Positions 31,441 to 45,600 of a stretch of 64,000 nucleotides of DNA are shown here, piece after piece; the stretch's first letter is position 1, and each line of letters opens with the position of its first letter. The stretch comes from Erpobdella octoculata (taxonomy: Eukaryota > Annelida > Clitellata > Hirudinida > Erpobdellidae): NCBI GenBank assembly GCA_963978895.1, contig OZ022241.1, positions 25,661,573-25,725,572 on the forward strand. The letters are read 5' to 3'. The position numbers and the translations under genes were made by a program. The notes under the pieces were generated by a model. It saw nothing but the letters and a program-made list of their open reading frames with translations, did not search any database and had not been told where the DNA came from.

Positions 31441-31952
31441 CATTTTTTTCGACGAATGGTGACATTCGCACTGTTAACGGGAAATTGAAAAGTTAATGGG
31501 CGATCAGGTGGGCGTCCGGTATTGTGGTCGGCGAGAGAGTCACCAGTGAGTTGGACCTCAGCAACAGACTGGGTGGGAGAATCAGATACTGTTATTCCCT
31601 CAGGAACGGAGTCCACTTCAAGAGGATCGAGGTTAGTTGGCACCACAGTTTGAACAGGCATCACGTTGTCTGGAGGTAGTACCTTTGGCTGAGCCGGACT
31701 TGGTTCAGGTTCTCCTAATCTGGAACCATGCTTTAAAGAAACCGTAGTTTGCGTGGTACTATGACTTGGGCATTGACCTTCACGATCGGCATAAAAAAAC
31801 TGTAGAGTTTGATCAAAATGTTCATCCTAAACATTCATAGTTGATCGTCGCTCCAATATGAACAAAGCCTCCAACATCTTAAGCTGTCTGGGATCACCAG
31901 CCGAAGTCAACACATGGGTATTGGCATCGGTGATCATCCTCGTCAGAGCAAG
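31441..31952 (-). pseudogene. Degraded retroelement C-terminus
   Basis: Reading on the minus strand: LTRMITDANTHVLTSAGDPR, QLKMLEALFILERRSTMN, one in-frame TAG, DEHFDQTLQFFYADREG, then a proline- and serine-rich tail to the stop. The 'LKMLEALFILER' helix with an internal Glu resembles the last part of GIY-YIG endonucleases found at the end of Penelope-like and related retroelements. That assignment is tentative. It is not part of the ECM29 gene. Confidence 0.35.
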
Positions 31953-31959
31953 TCCATAT

Positions 31960-32220
31960 ATATATATTTATTTATCTTGATATGTATATCTACTTCTCAT
32001 TATACAAGCTGAACGGGAAAACAAGCGGAAACGGGAGAGCAAGCGGGGAAGGAAACGGGAGCAAGAGAGAACGATAAACTTTTGAAAACCCGGGTATTGT
32101 ACACACGATTACTCTTCGAGATTGATTTTTTTTAAATTGTCATAATTTTGTACATTAAACTTTAAAAAAAACACAAAATAATTTATAAGGCAAAACAACG
32201 TTTGCTGGGTCAGCTAGTAT
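31960..32220 (+). mobile_element. Helitron-like copy
   Basis: It begins at TATATATATATTTATTTATC, has the purine-rich AACGGGAAAACAAGCGG block and AACCCGGGTATTGTAC, and ends GCTGGGTCAGCTAGT at about 32197-32211. It is the same family as the copies at 19576, 44131, 49925 and 57895. Confidence 0.45.
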
Positions 32221-32318
32221 TTGTATAAAACTTGTTTTATAAAGTTTATCAATTTCACGAATTTTTAAATAACAATTTTAATAAATGTTAACACAGTAAA
32301 ATAGTCCTGCCAGCATAT

Positions 32319-32324
32319 TTTATT
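32319..32324 (-). terminator. Candidate polyadenylation signal of ECM29
   Basis: AATAAA on the minus strand, about 55 nt downstream of the ECM29 stop codon. It is the closest canonical signal to the stop. Confidence 0.6.
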
Positions 32325-32377
32325 CATTTGTATATCAGTATTGAAGTGTAAACGTGCCGCTCCCCTTGAACGTTTTG

Positions 32378-35300
32378 TTAGTGAAGTGAGATAATTTGAT
32401 TTAAAACTTGAGCTCGCGTTCTGAGTTCTATCTGTGGATCAGATGAAGAGATGTGGTTGAGTTTGGCCACCAATTCTTCCTTATATGAAGCATCTTTGAT
32501 GATATTGGTATGATTACAATCTGCAATGTTTATTCAGGAACATGAGTTAAAAATTTCTTAAACACCAAGTACACAGATATGAAAAATAACCCTTAATGTG
32601 TTTGATTAATCCTTCCACTAGGCAGAGTGCTTCAGATCTCAAAGTTCCATTTTTGAAATTGCCTTGAAAAAATTCAAAATATTACCTATAATGATACTGA
32701 TATCAAGAAAGAAAATATAAACTGAAACTAACTGAGAAATTGGCACAAAGTTGGCATGATATTAGAAAGAAACTCTGAAGCTAAATCAGAGTTATCTTGT
32801 AAACAAAATTCATCTTTGAATACATACCACCTGAAACGAGTTGATACAAAGTAATCGTACAACCATTCAAGAAATATCAACAATTTAGCAAAATGGAAAC
32901 ATCAACACAGCTGTTCAAAAAGCAATAAAATAGTGTTAAGCTAGACAATCATCAAAATAACTGATATAATTAGAAACCACTCTTAGGTTTTGTCTGAAGT
33001 TGTTCAATTGTTGAACTTCAAACTATATTTTTGTTGCAGTTTAGATGATAGAACATTAAAATTAAAACAATGATAGAAACTAATACAAAAATGACTATAC
33101 AATAACCTCCGGAAAAATCGGTTGATAGATTGTACTGTAGACACTTCTACTTGCCAAGAGTTTGATCCAATACTTTTCATGTATATTTTGCAAACAGAAT
33201 CTTGGAAGAGACCTTATAAGATAACAAATGATTATAGAAAAACTAGGTTGTTCTTGGACGCCCGTTAAAAATATGGTAATGGAATCTATAGCTGCGCTAT
33301 CCCTGATAACGGTTTCTATGGTAGCAAAGCCTGGTCCGCTTGACGACATAAAATTAATTAAATATTTAATTAATAAATAAATAAGGAAAAAAATTAAATA
33401 ATATATAAATTTATTTTAAGTTGAGCTGGCGCCCAAGAACAACATTAAACAACTTAAAATAAATTTAAAAAAATAAATATATATATTATTTAATTTTTTT
33501 TCCTTATTTATTTATTAATTAAATAAATAATTAAAATAAATAAAAGAAAGATACGAGTTCTCTCTCTCTCTATTACATTGGTGACAGGTGTATTACCGCG
33601 TGAATTTAGTTTAAACGGCTTATAAATTTACTCAAGCGAAATGAATTCGCCTGTTTATAAATTTTGAAACTAAAATAATTTAATCGAAATAAAGATCAAA
33701 TCATTAATCATATGAAAAATGATTGAATATAAAATTAAAATAAACGAAAATCTTAAAAAATTCCCATTATTTGTATCGAACGACGCCATTGGTTTCAAAG
33801 GTGACGCCATAGCCGTTCTCAACCAATAGAAAACCGCAGTTTTCAGCATAATAACACATTTCTTTTCTTTGTTTCGCCATTTTATTCTCAAAAGCCATTT
33901 TTATTCTCGAAGTCGTAGATTTTGTAAAATAAAAAAACAGTAAAAATAAGTGGTGAAACTAAAATAAATTAATCGAAATAAAGATAATAAAATAAAAATA
34001 AAGTTAGTCTAGAAGTTTGTTAAAAATCAATTGAAAATTCATGCGATTGCAGCGCCATCTAACAGCGTGACAGAACCAGTGAGTGAGTGAGTGAGTGAGT
34101 GACGAGGCTACTATATTATAGATAATTTTAAAAAATTCTTTAATTTTAGTACAACTGACAACTAATAAAATAATTGAAATCCAATAAAAAAAGTCCTCGC
34201 GAGAGTTAGAACTGATGATGAAATGCATAAAGAATCAAGCCGAACGTCATTTCATCTGAGCAATGATGCCACACAGTGAATGATGTGTAAAATAACAACA
34301 AAGTGATTACTATTTTCTTAATAAATTTAATATTTGTAAGGCAAATGTTTATGAGCATATACTGAGGTAACAAATGAAAAAATTATATAAAAAACATTTA
34401 AAAAATACTAAAATACACTTTTACTTCTAAATGTACTAAAAAATAAGAAATAATTTCTCTTGTGTTATCCGATTATATCTCTTTAATAGTTTGATAAAGT
34501 ATAAAAGTGTGGGGTGTTTATTTTTTAGAAACATTGTCAGTCATAGAAACATAAAATGAAACTAGGCATCATACCATGAAACTAGGCCTCATAATATGAG
34601 ACTAGGCATCATAATATGAAACTAGGCATCATAATATGAGACTAGGCATCATAATATGAAACTAGGCATCATAATATGAAACTAGGCCTCATAATATGAG
34701 ACTAGGCATCATAATATGAAACTAAGCAACTAGGCATCATAATATGAAACTAGGCAACTAGGCATCATAATATGAGACTAGGCATCATAATATGAAACTA
34801 GGCATCATAATATGAAACTAGGCATCATAATATGAGACTAGGCATCATAATATGAGACTAGGCATCATAATATGAAACTAGGTATCATAATATGAAACTA
34901 GGCATCATAATATGAAACTAGGCATCATAATATCAAACTAGGCATCATAATATGAATCTAGGCATCACAATATAAGACTGAGCATTATAATTGATCATAG
35001 AATGAAACTAGGCATTACAATTCATCATAGTATAGAACCTTCAAGGTTAGATACTTATTTATGTTGTAGCAAAGTCCCTGAACCCCTTTTAGCACTTGTT
35101 ATTTTATCCACCTTTGTATACCTGTTTGCTGTTCTGAGCACCGAGCAAGAACACTTTTATGAGATAAGATGGATTTAAAGCAAATAAAACACTTCCAATT
35201 TGGACTTTAGAATTATTTTACATGTTTTAAGCTAGCAGTTAAACATCATACCAAGCATCAATAAATTTTACAGTAGCTAAAACTGATTGATGAACAGTTT

Positions 35301-35531
35301 GAATTCTCCCAATTTCTCAAATCATCCTATTTATGATGGGTTTTCTGGTGAGTAAACCATTCTTGATCTCCAAAAATGACTGTACAATATTAAAAAAAAT
35401 AAAATTTTTATAAAGTTACCTTGAGCTTTGGAATCGTTAGGCCAACACTTGCCCAGAGCATCAAATGAAACCTTAAGTAATTCTTGTTTGAAGAGAATAT
35501 CAGAATCATCATCGTCACCAACTGTGTCTTC
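32378..35531 (-). CDS. ECPAS: ECM29 exons 32-36 with stop codon
   Basis: Exons: 35531-35420, 33212-33107, 32830-32733, 32662-32591 and 32520-32378. They encode an acidic loop [88 protein letters not shown] and a final helix ending [14 protein letters not shown] then TAA. These correspond to the C-terminal HEAT repeats of ECM29 (human 'LGKAWPRN', 'STWKVQLGVLQSMNAFF', 'VRTEALSVIELLLKK'). Confidence 0.9.
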
Positions 35532-37472
35532 CTTCATAGAAGTAATGTAATACGAAGAAATTTAAACAACAATAATTTAAAAAAAGTTTAATTAATTTCA
35601 TATGAAATTAATAAATCTGCCAGTGAGAGTGAGATAATAACTATTTCTTATATTGACATCAGCTGATTATAATCAGTAGCGATTTACTCATTTGTTTGTC
35701 TCAACATCTTGTAATCAAATTTTAAAACATTAATTAGCTCAAACTCTGAAACTGACAGTACTATTGTATTTAACCCCATAGATCAAATACATCATAAATA
35801 TCTTTATTAAGGCTTGAACAGCTGATTTCGGCAATATCCATCTTCGGAACCCTATCAAGTATATCAGTACAAGAAAACTTGAAGACAAGCTTTTAAGCTA
35901 ATTTCCTTGCCAACAATCAATAAATATATTTCTCTTATTTATCTTCCTTAAAGAAAATCTATAAAAATAATATAAATAAGTAAGTGAATGAAACTATAAA
36001 CGAGCTGCAAGATAATCAAGACCAGCTTTTTCAATGTAGGCATACAAGCTAAGTTATTTGATTTATTAAAAAATAAAAGTTGAAAGGGCAACCTACAATC
36101 AATACTTATGCATGCCAACTTTTGGCAATGGTTCTAATTTTTTCCCATGCCCCCTATGAATGAATTGCATCACTGAAATTTGAGCTATCTGAAGAAAACA
36201 GTATTGTTTTGTTATTGATAGACCAAAATTCAAGCTGAGGTAAACTTACTGCACCATCACACAGAGCTTTTCTGTTTAAAAAAAATTAATCGGTTCAGAA
36301 TTGCTGCGATGCACTGCGCTGAAATGCTCTTTGAGCTTATTCTATTTCAAATTGTCATTTGACCGGACGTCGTCAGTTGTTGCTTGAAAGCATACTGAAC
36401 ATAGTCCTCTCAATACTTCAGTTCCTCCTCTCAATACTTCAGTTCCTCCTCTCAATACTTCAGTTCCTCCTCTCAATACTTCAGCTTCTTCGACATCTCT
36501 CAGTTTTAAAATGTCAGCCGAGGTAATATGATTTAATAATCCCATTATCTTGGCTGACACTGAAACACGATAAAACTTTTCACTTGAGCCGTTTGTTCCG
36601 ATTGAAAGTGACAGAAAAAATAACCACAAATCAGTTCCATAATGAAAGATGTCAGAATTTTTCTAATTATTTTGTAAAAATTTATTTTTTACATAATTAT
36701 TCTTTTCGAGTCTCTCCAGATTAAAAGAGATAAATAGATACACTTTGGGTTAAAAACCCTGGAAGAACACTCAGATTTCTTAAAAAATGACACAATAGTT
36801 AATCCTGGCATGCCAGGGGTAACGTTTGCCAGTGTTAATTTGCTTTTGATATTGATAATCAAAATTGCATGCTTTTGATTTTGATGAAACCCTTAAAACT
36901 ATAAATTTTCTAGATGTAAAAAGAGTGGATTAAATAATATCCACCTTAAACAAATACCACTAACACATTCAAGCAATATTAAAACATCCTTGTAACATTT
37001 CAATTCAGCAAATACCAAAAACAATACTGCCTTTGGTATTTTGTATATAACAAGTGAGTCAATTGCCAATAAGCAATATGTCAATGAATTAAACATACAA
37101 CAGACCCTCTTTTATACAAGGTGAAAAACAAAAATAATGGACTTTCTCTACAACATTCTATATTGATTTTTGCAGAATATTTAATAGCCAAATTTTCATG
37201 AGTTTTTCGGTCAGAGCTACGTAAATTTGTCTCAACAACAACAAAAAACAACCAACCTTCAGAATGATCGGCTCTAAAAGATCGATCACGTGAGCAAACA
37301 CCTCGATGTTGTAGCACTCAACTAAATTAGACAAACAGCAGATTGCTTCGATCTTATATTTTATATTTTCTCTCTTGCACTCCTTTAGAACAATTTCAAC
37401 AACATTTTCCATTTTCAACTCTTTGTCTTCTACTGCTACCAGAAGTACATGTCTGATATTTAAAACAATATT

Positions 37473-37551
<79 letters not shown>

Positions 37552-38872
37552 GTATATATGTATGTATGTATGTATATGTATTTATGTCTGTTACAATTTT
37601 TTAACTTGAAAAATTTGTTACTTACTTGCACGAAGTGCATAACGTAGAAAGAGCTGTTAACAATGTTTCCTAAAAACACATTTTAATATTATTAAACAAA
37701 ATTTTCTTTCCTAAAGATTTCTGCACCACTTCTAATTATGATATTTAACAATCACACAACAACTACCAGGGAAGCCTATGGACACACTTTTTAACAACAT
37801 TTTCATTAGGTCACTTTCCTATGTGTGGGTCTTACTATAAACAAAACAGTAGTCAATAAATTTTATTTCTTAACAAATACATTTTTTAAAAAACAACGTT
37901 TTTCTTGCGCCCTTAAAAGTATAAAATAATATTCCTATGAGCCTGGCAGAATTTCTGAATAACTTGGAAACATACTTTATAACAGTTCCTAATTCATATA
38001 CAACGGAAAACGTTTTTCATTGTATATGAATTAGAAACTATTATAAAGTATGTTACCATAATGTGACCAAGTTATTCAGAAATTCTGCCAGGCTCATAGG
38101 AATATTATTTTATACTTTTTAGGGTGCAAGAAAAACGTTGTTTTTGAAAAAAATGTATTTTTTAAGAAGTAAAATTTTCCACGTTCGAACGCTGGTGATA
38201 CAACAGGAATTTGAACTGTTAACCTTATATATTGCAGGAAAATATTCTATCAGCATACCATTTAAAGAATATATAAAGTAAAACCAACTATAAATTTCTT
38301 AATGGATTAAATATTTAATAAATTAAATGCTGATTAACATTGAAATTATAACCAAGCATTACTTTTCCACTCCATGTTCTTCCTGAAAATGCAGATAGCA
38401 GTGATGACAATAAGGTGTACAGTTGCTTGTGTTCAATTTGGTTGTTCAACTTTTTGGCAACTGTCACTATTGCTCGAGCTCCACTTTCTCTTATTGTCCA
38501 GGATGAAGAAATCAGTGACTTTTTAATGAGTTCTATTATTTCAGAAGCATATAACTTGATACCAATCTCCATACCTTGAAAATGACATATTACTGGTTAT
38601 TACATATAACAGAAGAACAGTTAAACATATCCAACTTAGTTTATACATCACAACTGATTCTATAATATTTCTTGCATTACTGAACTTGGTAAATTTATTT
38701 ATCACAAGGACTATTTTTATGACTAAAAACCTCTCCAGCCCCAACATTGCCTCTAGCATTCAAATTTTCAATGAATTACAAAAACTACACACACACGCGT
38801 CGCTCTCCCGATCATTTCATTGAAATCGGTTTAGCCGTTTCGGACGAGTTTGGACACAAACACCGTCACGAG

Positions 38873-38911
<39 letters not shown>

Positions 38912-41900
38912 TATTATATTATATATTGTGTAAATATATAAATATATAATTTAATTAAAGAACGTATTTAATCAAAAGTTTACAACATATTATTATTTTA
39001 AAAGGTTTTATATGCTGTGGGTTTGAAAGAAAGAAGGAGAAACTCGAGCAATGGTGGGTTTTTTAACAAATATATATACCTGGAGTTGATTCTTGCCATA
39101 CATCTTCCCAATAAGAATGCTCCTGATGTAAAATCTGATTTTCTGAAAAAGTAATGGTTTTATTTGAAAACTGATTCAATTGATTCATTTATTGATCTAT
39201 TTATGATCTTATTAATTTCATGGCTAATAAATCATAATTATACAAGCAGATGGCAGGCTTAAATAAAGCAATTCCACACAAAACTCACATACAACAGACC
39301 AACAATCGGTTAATCTACCTGAGTTTACTACAAATTTATGCATTGCTAAAAAAACAAGTGGAAGAATGTCTGAGTTGTGATGACTGATTATGTCAGGACT
39401 GGCAGAGTTCAGTGAAGAAATTACAAGTCCACACGTTTCTCTTAATGTATCATCTGCAAAAATTAATAAATCAGTTAATAAAAAAAAAAAAATGAAGAAA
39501 TTCTATAATAAAACATGCTCACCATCTTTTTCAAAGTACCATTCATGAAGTCTAGATATCAGCTTTGTAACACTTGAGTCTTTAGATATCTATAAAGAAA
39601 AGTGTATTAAATAACTTTCAAAACAAATTTGAAAAAATAATAAACAGACACCTTAGCAACTTGGCCCACTGCATTGGAATAAGATCTTCTGAGAGATGCA
39701 TTCCTGTCATTTAAACCTCCAAAAAGTACGATAAGTAACTTCCCTGTAGAATTTGAAATAAAAATTATCTGACTTTTAAATCAAAATTATATGAGTTCTT
39801 AATTTGAAATAACATTTTCATCAGTAATATTATGAACAAGTTTTTTTTTATATGGTAATTCTACCTAACTTTACAGCAAATTACCAATCCGTTTGAGCCA
39901 TAATTTTATAACAAGAGCACATAGGAATGTTAAATGCAATCAATATAAAGTATCCCTTTAAACCTCACAAATCTAAGCTCAAAAGAAACAAGTAAAGGAA
40001 AAAACGAGTTTTTCAACACAAACTTTTTTTTTTAAATTGAATCAATTAAAAATCATCCAATATAAAACTATGCTGGTTAAATTTTACTTGCAAGATTTGC
40101 GTACAGAGAAACACACACATACACTCACAAACAGAAATTGTAACCTAAATAAAAGTTTGTAAAAAGCCAAAAATTGTTGTCTAACAAACAAATTTTTGCC
40201 TCATAAATAATAGACTTCATGAAGCGTTTGAAATTTGCAACAAACAACTTCACGATCGACAAAAAAATTAACTAATTTACATATCTTGTATGATCTTATT
40301 TATTAACAAAACAAAATGTGTAAGTAAGAAATATTGTTTACCTGTGTATGCAGTCATATCTTGAGGACATTTCTGAACCAAAGAAACAATTACATCTGCA
40401 GCACAGATCTAAAAACAAGAAAACCGTAAAAAAACTTTGTTTTTTTAAAATCCTTTATAATATTGTAATTTGGGGAATAAAATTGTTGTGCAAAAATTTT
40501 TTGATGATAGTAAGTCTATAAAATATGAAAACATTGACCACAGTCTTCTAAATACTTAATATGTGAAGTATGTGAGGATTGAAAATTAAATGTCCCTTTC
40601 TTTAAGTTAAATTAAAATTTTAAAGTTTGTTTTAATTGATTTTATTCTATAATTCACTCAAACGTTGCTTAATCAATCTGAAAAAATTTAATAGAATGTA
40701 AAGTCCGCAGCAATAAACAAATCCACTAAATTTCAACTCGATTGTGAAAATTGAAAATATAAGCTATATATGAAATAAATTAATATTTTATTAAAATTTT
40801 TAAAATTAAAAATTGAATATCGAATAAAGTTGGAAAAAAATTCTAATGTTTGCAACAGTTTCTACAGGCATATCTCTTGCACTCAGTTTGCTGCTGTCAC
40901 TGGCTTTATTACATAATCAGTTTTTTTTCTTAAGATAGAGCCTCTGAATTTTTTGAACCACTTCTAGAATATTTTATTATTTCTAATATTTTCTTCATTT
41001 TCACCGCTTAATTCACCATTGTTAATAAATATATTGACTAAATTTTTGCTCAATAAAATTTTGCTTTTTAAGGATGAAGTCCTTGTGTATCTTCAACTGT
41101 TGAGAAGTAGTCAGCAGAGATGTAGTACTTGGTACTTGTACTCGAGTACAACTCGAGTACCGTTTTCAAGTACTCGTACTCGTTATTCCACTAAGTACTC
41201 GTTATTCCACTCAGTACTCGTACTCGTTATTCCACTAAGTACTCGTTATTCCACTCAGTACTCGTACTCGTTATTCCACTAAGTACTCGTACTCGCATAT
41301 GCGACACCTTCTCTAAAAAAAGTTTGCTTGTTTACTAAACAGTTGTTTGGGATAATATTTCGTTTATACTTGCTGAACTCTAGTATAACATATCTATGTT
41401 TTTTTAAACATTGATTTTGTTATTATGTTTATGTTTTGTGACTACTATCTTTCTGAATTTTATTAAAAGCATTGATTGTTGTCACAGCAAGCTTCTTTCT
41501 GGATCTTCTTGTTCTTGTTTAATTTTTTTTAAATAATGGCGGACAGTGCAGTTCCAAGAGTTGCAAAATTCGGTTACATAAACTATCCGGTCAATAATAA
41601 TACTGCATCTGCAAAATGCAAGTTCTGTACTAATAGCAATAAGGTCACCGTTATATCGGAAAAGTTGAATCAACTAATTCTCTCTTTGGCATCATTACTC
41701 AGTCACCTGCTGTTACGTTGGTGCCGCCATCTGGGTCACCCCCACCAGCCAAAAAGTCAAAGTTGTTTCACAAGTATTCATCGGCGTTAGATGACACCTG
41801 CCTTGATGTCGATGCACAGTTGACCAGATATCTTGAGATGAGGATCACTGGTGATGTGGATGATGCACTAACGTTTTGGCAGAATCATTCCAGTGACCTT

Positions 41901-42579
41901 GACAAACTGTATCACCCAGCACTTCGTGCCTTAAGTATTCCAGCTTCAAGTTCACCAGTAGAACGTGTGTTCAGCCACTGCGGAATAATTTTAAGACCCC
42001 ATAGGGCTAAGATGTCGGACTCTAAGCTGTCGTCACTAATTTTTCTGAAATGTAATAGTTTTTTGATGTAGAATAAACTATTATTTTGTTGACTTTAAAA
42101 AGTACTTGAAAAGTACTCGCTAAAAATTTCTTGTACTCGTACTTGTACTCGAGACCTCAGTACTCGTACTCGATAACTTGATACCATGGTACTCGTACTC
42201 GCAACATCTCTGGTAGTCAGCTCTACCATTTGTTAAAATTTAAAGATTCCATTTTCCTGGAACAACCATTCTTTTTTCATCAGTTAGATTGAACAAGTTC
42301 AAATTTACATTCCTGGTTTTCTTCTCTCTTAATTTTTTCCACCATAATTTAACCTTGTTGAATTGGAAAATTCAGGTTTTACAATAAGAATTTTAATTTT
42401 TTTAAACTACAATTACAACTCTGTTTTCAATATTTACAGCCAAGCACTTGAGTCTTTCCGGGATGTGCTGTTATATTGGTATTTTGTTCATCTGATCAAA
42501 AACTTTGGATACTTTCTTGAATTTTTGGTTGCTTTAAACCTTGTGCCAAGAAAGACTAAGTATGTTTTCACTAAAAAAC

Positions 42580-42637
<58 letters not shown>

Positions 42638-45600
42638 ATGCTCTCTAAAAAATAAATTTCTCAGAGCATGGGACAAACAGTGCTGAAATAAAAAGCAGAA
42701 AAGAAATGAGTTCGTCCAGCAAATTATTCCATGTAGCTGGACAGACGACTGCAGATGCTCATGGTCCGAACGTTTTAGTTCTGCATGAAAGAACAAGATG
42801 CTCACCAGAGATCGCCCAGGATGCTGAGCCACTGGGATGCACAAACTGGAGAGGCGTGTCGGTGCAAGACCATGTGGACATCGAAATGCAGTGAGGGGCA
42901 AATTGAATTAAATGAATGCCTTCCTATCCAACCAATGCAGCTGGTCGCACATCGCCCTCATGACATGACAAAACCGGGGGAATCGGAGAAACAGTTTAGC
43001 AGCAAAACGCATGACACCATCGAGTTGTTTCCTTAATAGATCTGGAATTCTTGCAATAATCAAGTCTACACGGGATCAAAGAGCAGGTCAGTGCATGGAT
43101 GTTGCTTCATATAAAACATCAAATTTTGTTTGAAAAAACAAGACTTTAAATTTTTGTTGTTTTAATAAAACTATTAGTGATAAGAAATAAAACTGTGATG
43201 GGTAGCAGTATAAAAATCAGCAAAACTTATAAATTGCCTTAATAATATCCCCGTAATATCCCCGCTCCCGTAATGGACTTTGTCGATAAGGGAGCGCCTA
43301 ATCAAATGATTCTTTGATTTGATTTGATATAAAAGCTACCAACCTTTGTTCCAAGTCCAATGCCATTTTTCAGCATGTTACACATCTTTGGAATTAAATT
43401 CACAAGTACTGTATCATCTGTCAGTTGAATACACTAGTGAATAAAAATAAAAGCACAAAATAAATCTACGACACAAACAAAAGAAACCCATAAAAGCATT
43501 AAGATAAAAAACAAGCATAAAAATGAAATGAACAAACATGGTCTACGACATCCATAATAGGAGAATTCTTGTACGAATATATCCTCGCCTTGTCTATCTG
43601 CTCAAGTATGAAATTCTGTATAGATTCTGATCGTAACTCGAAAGTGATGAAAATAAAATAATTACAACAACCTTATCAAGAGCAGCTTGATCATGTGCAG
43701 CATGGAGGCTGAGATAATTAAGGAGTTGTGGTTCAAGAGTTGAAATAGATTCAAGAAGAGCCACAACTAATGTGTCGATGTGTGGTTTCAGGAGCAGTCC
43801 AGAAGTTTTGCTCATTTTCATCAATGTTGACAAGCTGAAATGTACAACATGGTAGTTTCAATGATTGAAATGTACAACATGGTAGTTTCAATGATTGAAA
43901 TGTACAACATGGTAGTTTCAATGATTGAAATGTACAACATGGTAGTTTCAATGATTGAAATGTACAACATGGTAGTTTCAATGATTGAAATGTACAACAT
44001 GGTAGTTTCAATGATTGAAATGTACAACATGGTAGTTTCAATGATTGAAATGTACAACATGGTAGTTTCAATGATTGAAATGTACAACATGGTAGTTTCA
44101 ATGATTGAAATGTACAACATGGTAGTTTCAAAAAAGATAGGATAGTTTTTACTTTTAAGCTTTCCAGGCTAAAAGTGCCTATGTACAAACATCAAAGTTT
44201 ATTGCATAACAAAATTCATTTAGTTTTTGTAACAAAGTCTAAAGGTTTCAAGCAATTTTTAGCAAAGCCATTTTATGTTTTATGGGCAAAAAGAAGTTAG
44301 GATGGAGAGGAAGAAAGAATAAGAGCGAAAAAGCAAACGGGAGAACCAGCGTGAGCGGAAGAGCAAGCGAGATTGGGAAAGAGGGTGGGAGCGGGAATGG
44401 CAGAGTGAGCGGGAGCAAGAAAGCGAGCGGGAAAGGGAGTGTGAAAAGAAGCATGAGAGCGAGCAGGAGAGCAAGTGGGGAAGGAAACGGGAGCAAGAGA
44501 GAAAAAACTTTAAGAACCCCAGGTATCCCACTAGTTTGTTATAAATCATACTTACCTAACTGATCTCACTTCTTCAACACTACTTGCCAAGCCATAATCT
44601 AAAAGTACTGGGAGGATCAGTCCTGTCATTTTCTCAGCCATCAATGCACTCACTGAACCACTTAATCCATCACAAAATTTGACTGTGGCCTGGAATTGAA
44701 AAAGATGAAATATCTAGAATTAATAGCTGAGATTAAGGAAGAAAAAATATAAAAAATTAACTTTGCTGAGAGATTGAAGAGCAGATTCAGCAGCATTCCT
44801 GACACTTTCCTTTTCAAATAAAAAAGAAGTTATTTTCATTGTATTTGGAAAGTTAGTTGAGAATATGACAAAAAGAACCTTGATATCATCTCTGACTTTG
44901 AATGCAGCCTTCCATAGATCTGGTAATATATCTAAACAATCACTCAATTGCCAACTTCTTAGCAATTCATTAAGTGCATAGCAGCTGAAAATAACAAAAG
45001 AGCATTTTAGCATGAAATAATGAAGAAATAAAAATGAATCCATAACTTTTCGACAACAACCTTGACTCTCTTGTTCTCCACTGAGGATTGATCATGTTCT
45101 GCTGCAGATCTTGCAAAATTTCTTTAATGTATTTGCTTATCTGCAAATTTGATAAAGACAAATAATTACTTAATTTATCTGCTACATCAAATCATACTTA
45201 ATTACAGAAATGGGAAAATGAATGAATGCACCTAAAACAACCAAGTTTTTCAACACACACTTTTATTTAAAATACATTCAATTTAGAAATACGAAAGATA
45301 ATCAAATTAGGTTTTTCGGTTTTTTTGTAAATACCACTAAATTTATTATAAAAATTAGGTCAAAATCAATTGAATCATGTATTGTCACCTAATATAAAGC
45401 TATGCTGAAAGTTTCAGCTTCTAAGCTAGTCAAAAAGCTGGATAAATTTTACTTCCAAGATTTGTGTACAGAGACACACACCCACAAACAAACAAACAGA
45501 GAATAGAAGTTGAATAAAAGTGTGCAAAAATAAATAAAAACTATTTATCAGCTGAATCCATGGAGAAACATTATTTATATATTTATTTACAAGCCACAAG

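Noticed and set aside
34557..35000. CRISPR-like array
   Set aside because: The 20-bp units are contiguous, without unique spacers, in an animal intron; it is a minisatellite.
36244..36290. Candidate 22-nt micro-exon of ECM29 with acceptor TTTAAACAG and donor GTAAGT
   Set aside because: Exons 31 and 32 already join in phase and match the family without it; including it shifts the frame or adds a stop.
41019..41282. Frame rich in SSTRYS-type repeats
   Set aside because: Translation of the GTACTCG subterminal words of the hAT at 41115-42212.
43751..44188. Open frames on both strands with ten repeats of a 10-residue unit
   Set aside because: The 30-bp repeat unit is a multiple of three and lacks stops, so all copies stay open. 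The region is an intron and the only coding part is the end that overlaps ECM29 exon 21.
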